A stretch of 64,000 bases of DNA from Methylocystis sp. H62 (GTDB lineage: Bacteria; Pseudomonadota; Alphaproteobacteria; Rhizobiales; Beijerinckiaceae). The notes under the pieces are model-generated. The model was not told the origin of the DNA and searched no databases. It saw only the letters and a list, made by a program, of their open reading frames with translations. The first letter of the stretch is position 1; each line of letters opens with the position of its first letter. The stretch lies in assembly GCF_015709515.1 (NCBI RefSeq), contig NZ_JADNQZ010000057.1, forward strand, positions 62,001 through 126,000, given 5' to 3'. This document shows positions 63,601 through 64,000 of the stretch, piece after piece. A program made the position numbers and the translations under genes.

Positions 63601-64000
63601 AAAACGGCTTGGCGTGGGCGAGCGAATTCCAGAAGGCGACCGCCGTCTGACCGGACAGCGTCCGGCCCGAGAGATCGGTGATGGTGCCGGAAATCATGAT
63701 CGGAAAGCGGGTTCCGACCTCGTCGAACGCGTCCTCGAGCGCATAGAGCGCCGCCTTGGCGTTGAGCGTATCGAAGACGGTTTCGACGAGCAGAATGTCG
63801 GCGCCGCCTTCGATGAGGCCGAGCGCGGCTTCCTTATAGGCGGCGCGCAGTTCGTCGAAGGTGACGGCGCGAAAGCCCGGATTGGATACGTCGGGCGAGA
63901 TCGACGCGGTGCGATTGGTCGGGCCGAGCGAACCCGCCACGAAACGGCGCACGCCGGTCTTCGCCGCGACTTCGTCGGCGGCCGCGCGCGCCAGCCGGGC
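60620..64000 (-). CDS. metH: Cobalamin-dependent methionine synthase, 5' end missing
   Basis: 1126 residues of an expected ~1230-1260; the reading frame is still open at the window edge ([16 protein letters not shown] before the first Met). The homocysteine domain keeps the zinc Cys pair [11 protein letters not shown]. The pterin domain has [16 protein letters not shown], and the B12 domain has [21 protein letters not shown] (His that ligates cobalt). The C-terminal activation domain is complete ([31 protein letters not shown]). It methylates homocysteine with methyl-THF. Confidence 0.96.
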   Translation of the reverse strand, partial: ARLARAAADEVAAKTGVRRFVAGSLGPTNRTASISPDVSNPGFRAVTFDELRAAYKEAALGLIEGGADILLVETVFDTLNAKAALYALEDAFDEVGTRFPIMISGTITDLSGRTLSGQTAVAFWNSLAHAKPFSIGFNCALGAREMRQHIAEIGRIADTRVCAFPNAGLPNEFGLYDESPEYMAELVGEFATAGLVNVLGGCCGTTPDHIAAIAGAVKGVAPRAIPTIEPMLRLSGLEPFTLTKDIPFVNVGERTNVTGSAKFRKLITNGDYAAALDVARDQVANGAQVIDINMDEGLLDSERAMVEFLNLVAAEPDIARVPVMVDSSKFAVIEAGLKCLQGKGVVNSISMKEGEEKFIADAQKVRRYGAAVVVMAFDEKGQADTLKRKTEICTRAYKILTEIVGFPPQDIIFDPNIFAVATGIEEHENYGVDFIEATRVIKRDLPHVHVSGGVSNLSFSFRGNEPVREAMHSVFLYHAIQAGMDMGIVNAGQLAVYGEIDPELRELCEDVVLNRRKESTERLVELAEKFKGAAGKTQEKDAAWRDNTVEKRLEYALVNGVTDYVEADVEEARQRSTRPLDVIEGPLMTGMNVVGDLFGAGKMFLPQVVKSARVMKQAVAYLMPFMEADKSERSTAGKILLATVKGDVHDIGKNIVGVVLGCNNFEVIDLGVMTPCAKILEVAKKEKVDLIGLSGLITPSLDEMCFVASELEREGLNTPLLIGGATTSRVHTAVKISPNYRRGQAVYVTDASRAVGVAQALVSDKTRPDYVAQTRLEYERLAEAHARAQADKLRVPLAQARANAYKIDWAAYQPPKPSFSGARAFASYDVGELVPYIDWTPFFQTWEFKGRYPALLDDPERGEAARTLYDDARAMLKRIVEERWFTPKAVIGFWPANAIGDDIALYNGESRNERIATLHMLRQQLPKRDGKANLALADFVAPKDSGKADYVGTFVVTAGAEEEKIAARYARANDDYGSIMVKALADRIAEAFAERMHERVRKEFWGYAREENFAPEALTTEPYAGIRPAPGYPAQPDHTEKATIFDLLNVERRTGVKLTESYAMTPAASVSGLYLAHPSAHYFGVAKIERDQVEDYARRKGMEAREVERWLAPILNYAPVAAQAAE

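Noticed and set aside
1-64000. Search for tRNA/rRNA genes, CRISPR arrays, prophage, insertion sequence transposases.
   Set aside because: None recognised by eye; a covariance-model search would be decisive for tRNAs.

Overview
The window is high-GC alphaproteobacterial chromosome with no sign of plasmid, prophage or integrated island. The gene content points to the Rhizobiales (Hyphomicrobiales): gcrA, an Irr-type Fur regulator divergent from fabA-fabB-fabI, a phoR-pstSCAB-phoU-phoB cluster, and argH next to a TlpA-like thioredoxin. A cytosolic, 16-cysteine four-helix copper storage protein (Csp3 type) suggests a methanotroph of the Methylocystis/Methylosinus kind. That is an inference, because no methane or methanol oxidation genes are present here.

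Layout. 1-1618: 5' part of argD (minus), then gcrA. 1626-9255: minus-strand phosphate block (membrane protein UPF0104, phoR, Pho box, pstS-pstC-pstA-pstB, phoU, phoB). 9601-13850: copper storage protein, monohaem cytochrome c, fabI, fabB, fabA and divergent irr. 13948-20179: HWE histidine kinase plus receiver, SH3 protein, 2-hydroxyacid dehydrogenase, META-domain protein, universal stress protein, hisS. 20291-27513: GIY-YIG protein, dxs, L,D-transpeptidase, small lipoprotein plus lysA, cupin, DUF3303, sugar epimerase. 27644-36144: cytochrome b561/molybdopterin pair, two duplicated small exported proteins, truA, MNT/HEPN pair, fmt-def, LemA and M48 protease, flavodoxin plus DUF2023. 36170-42656: hydrolase, Sel1 protein, degenerate ThiE-like protein, argH, tlpA, haem-binding GlcG family, Pro-rich membrane protein, peroxiredoxin. 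42697-47243: pgk, gap, DUF4164-zapA, GST, coiled-coil exported protein. 47442-53628: TPP riboswitch, thiO, thiS, thiG, a thiE-amidase fusion, SDR, VOC, ispG. 53790-64000: degenerate UDG, receiver-adenylate cyclase plus hybrid kinase, ybdD-cstA, DUF1810, 5'-truncated metH.

Connections. The pst/pho block is one regulated unit, with a three-half-site Pho box before pstS. Dxs makes DXP, which feeds both IspG (isoprenoids) and ThiG (thiazole), and Dxs itself needs the TPP that the riboswitch senses. Fmt and Def form the usual formyl-methionine pair.

Most notable: an uninterrupted ThiE-peptidoglycan amidase fusion; two copies of a ~115-bp palindromic element, each supplying the TAG stop of the adjoining minus-strand gene; other REP-like repeats reaching into coding ends; a promoter-hairpin-T7 arrangement just upstream of argD; a PhoR with no visible membrane segment; a tandem duplication of small exported proteins; and a receiver-cyclase/hybrid kinase pair beside cstA. 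No tRNA, rRNA, CRISPR array or transposase gene was seen.
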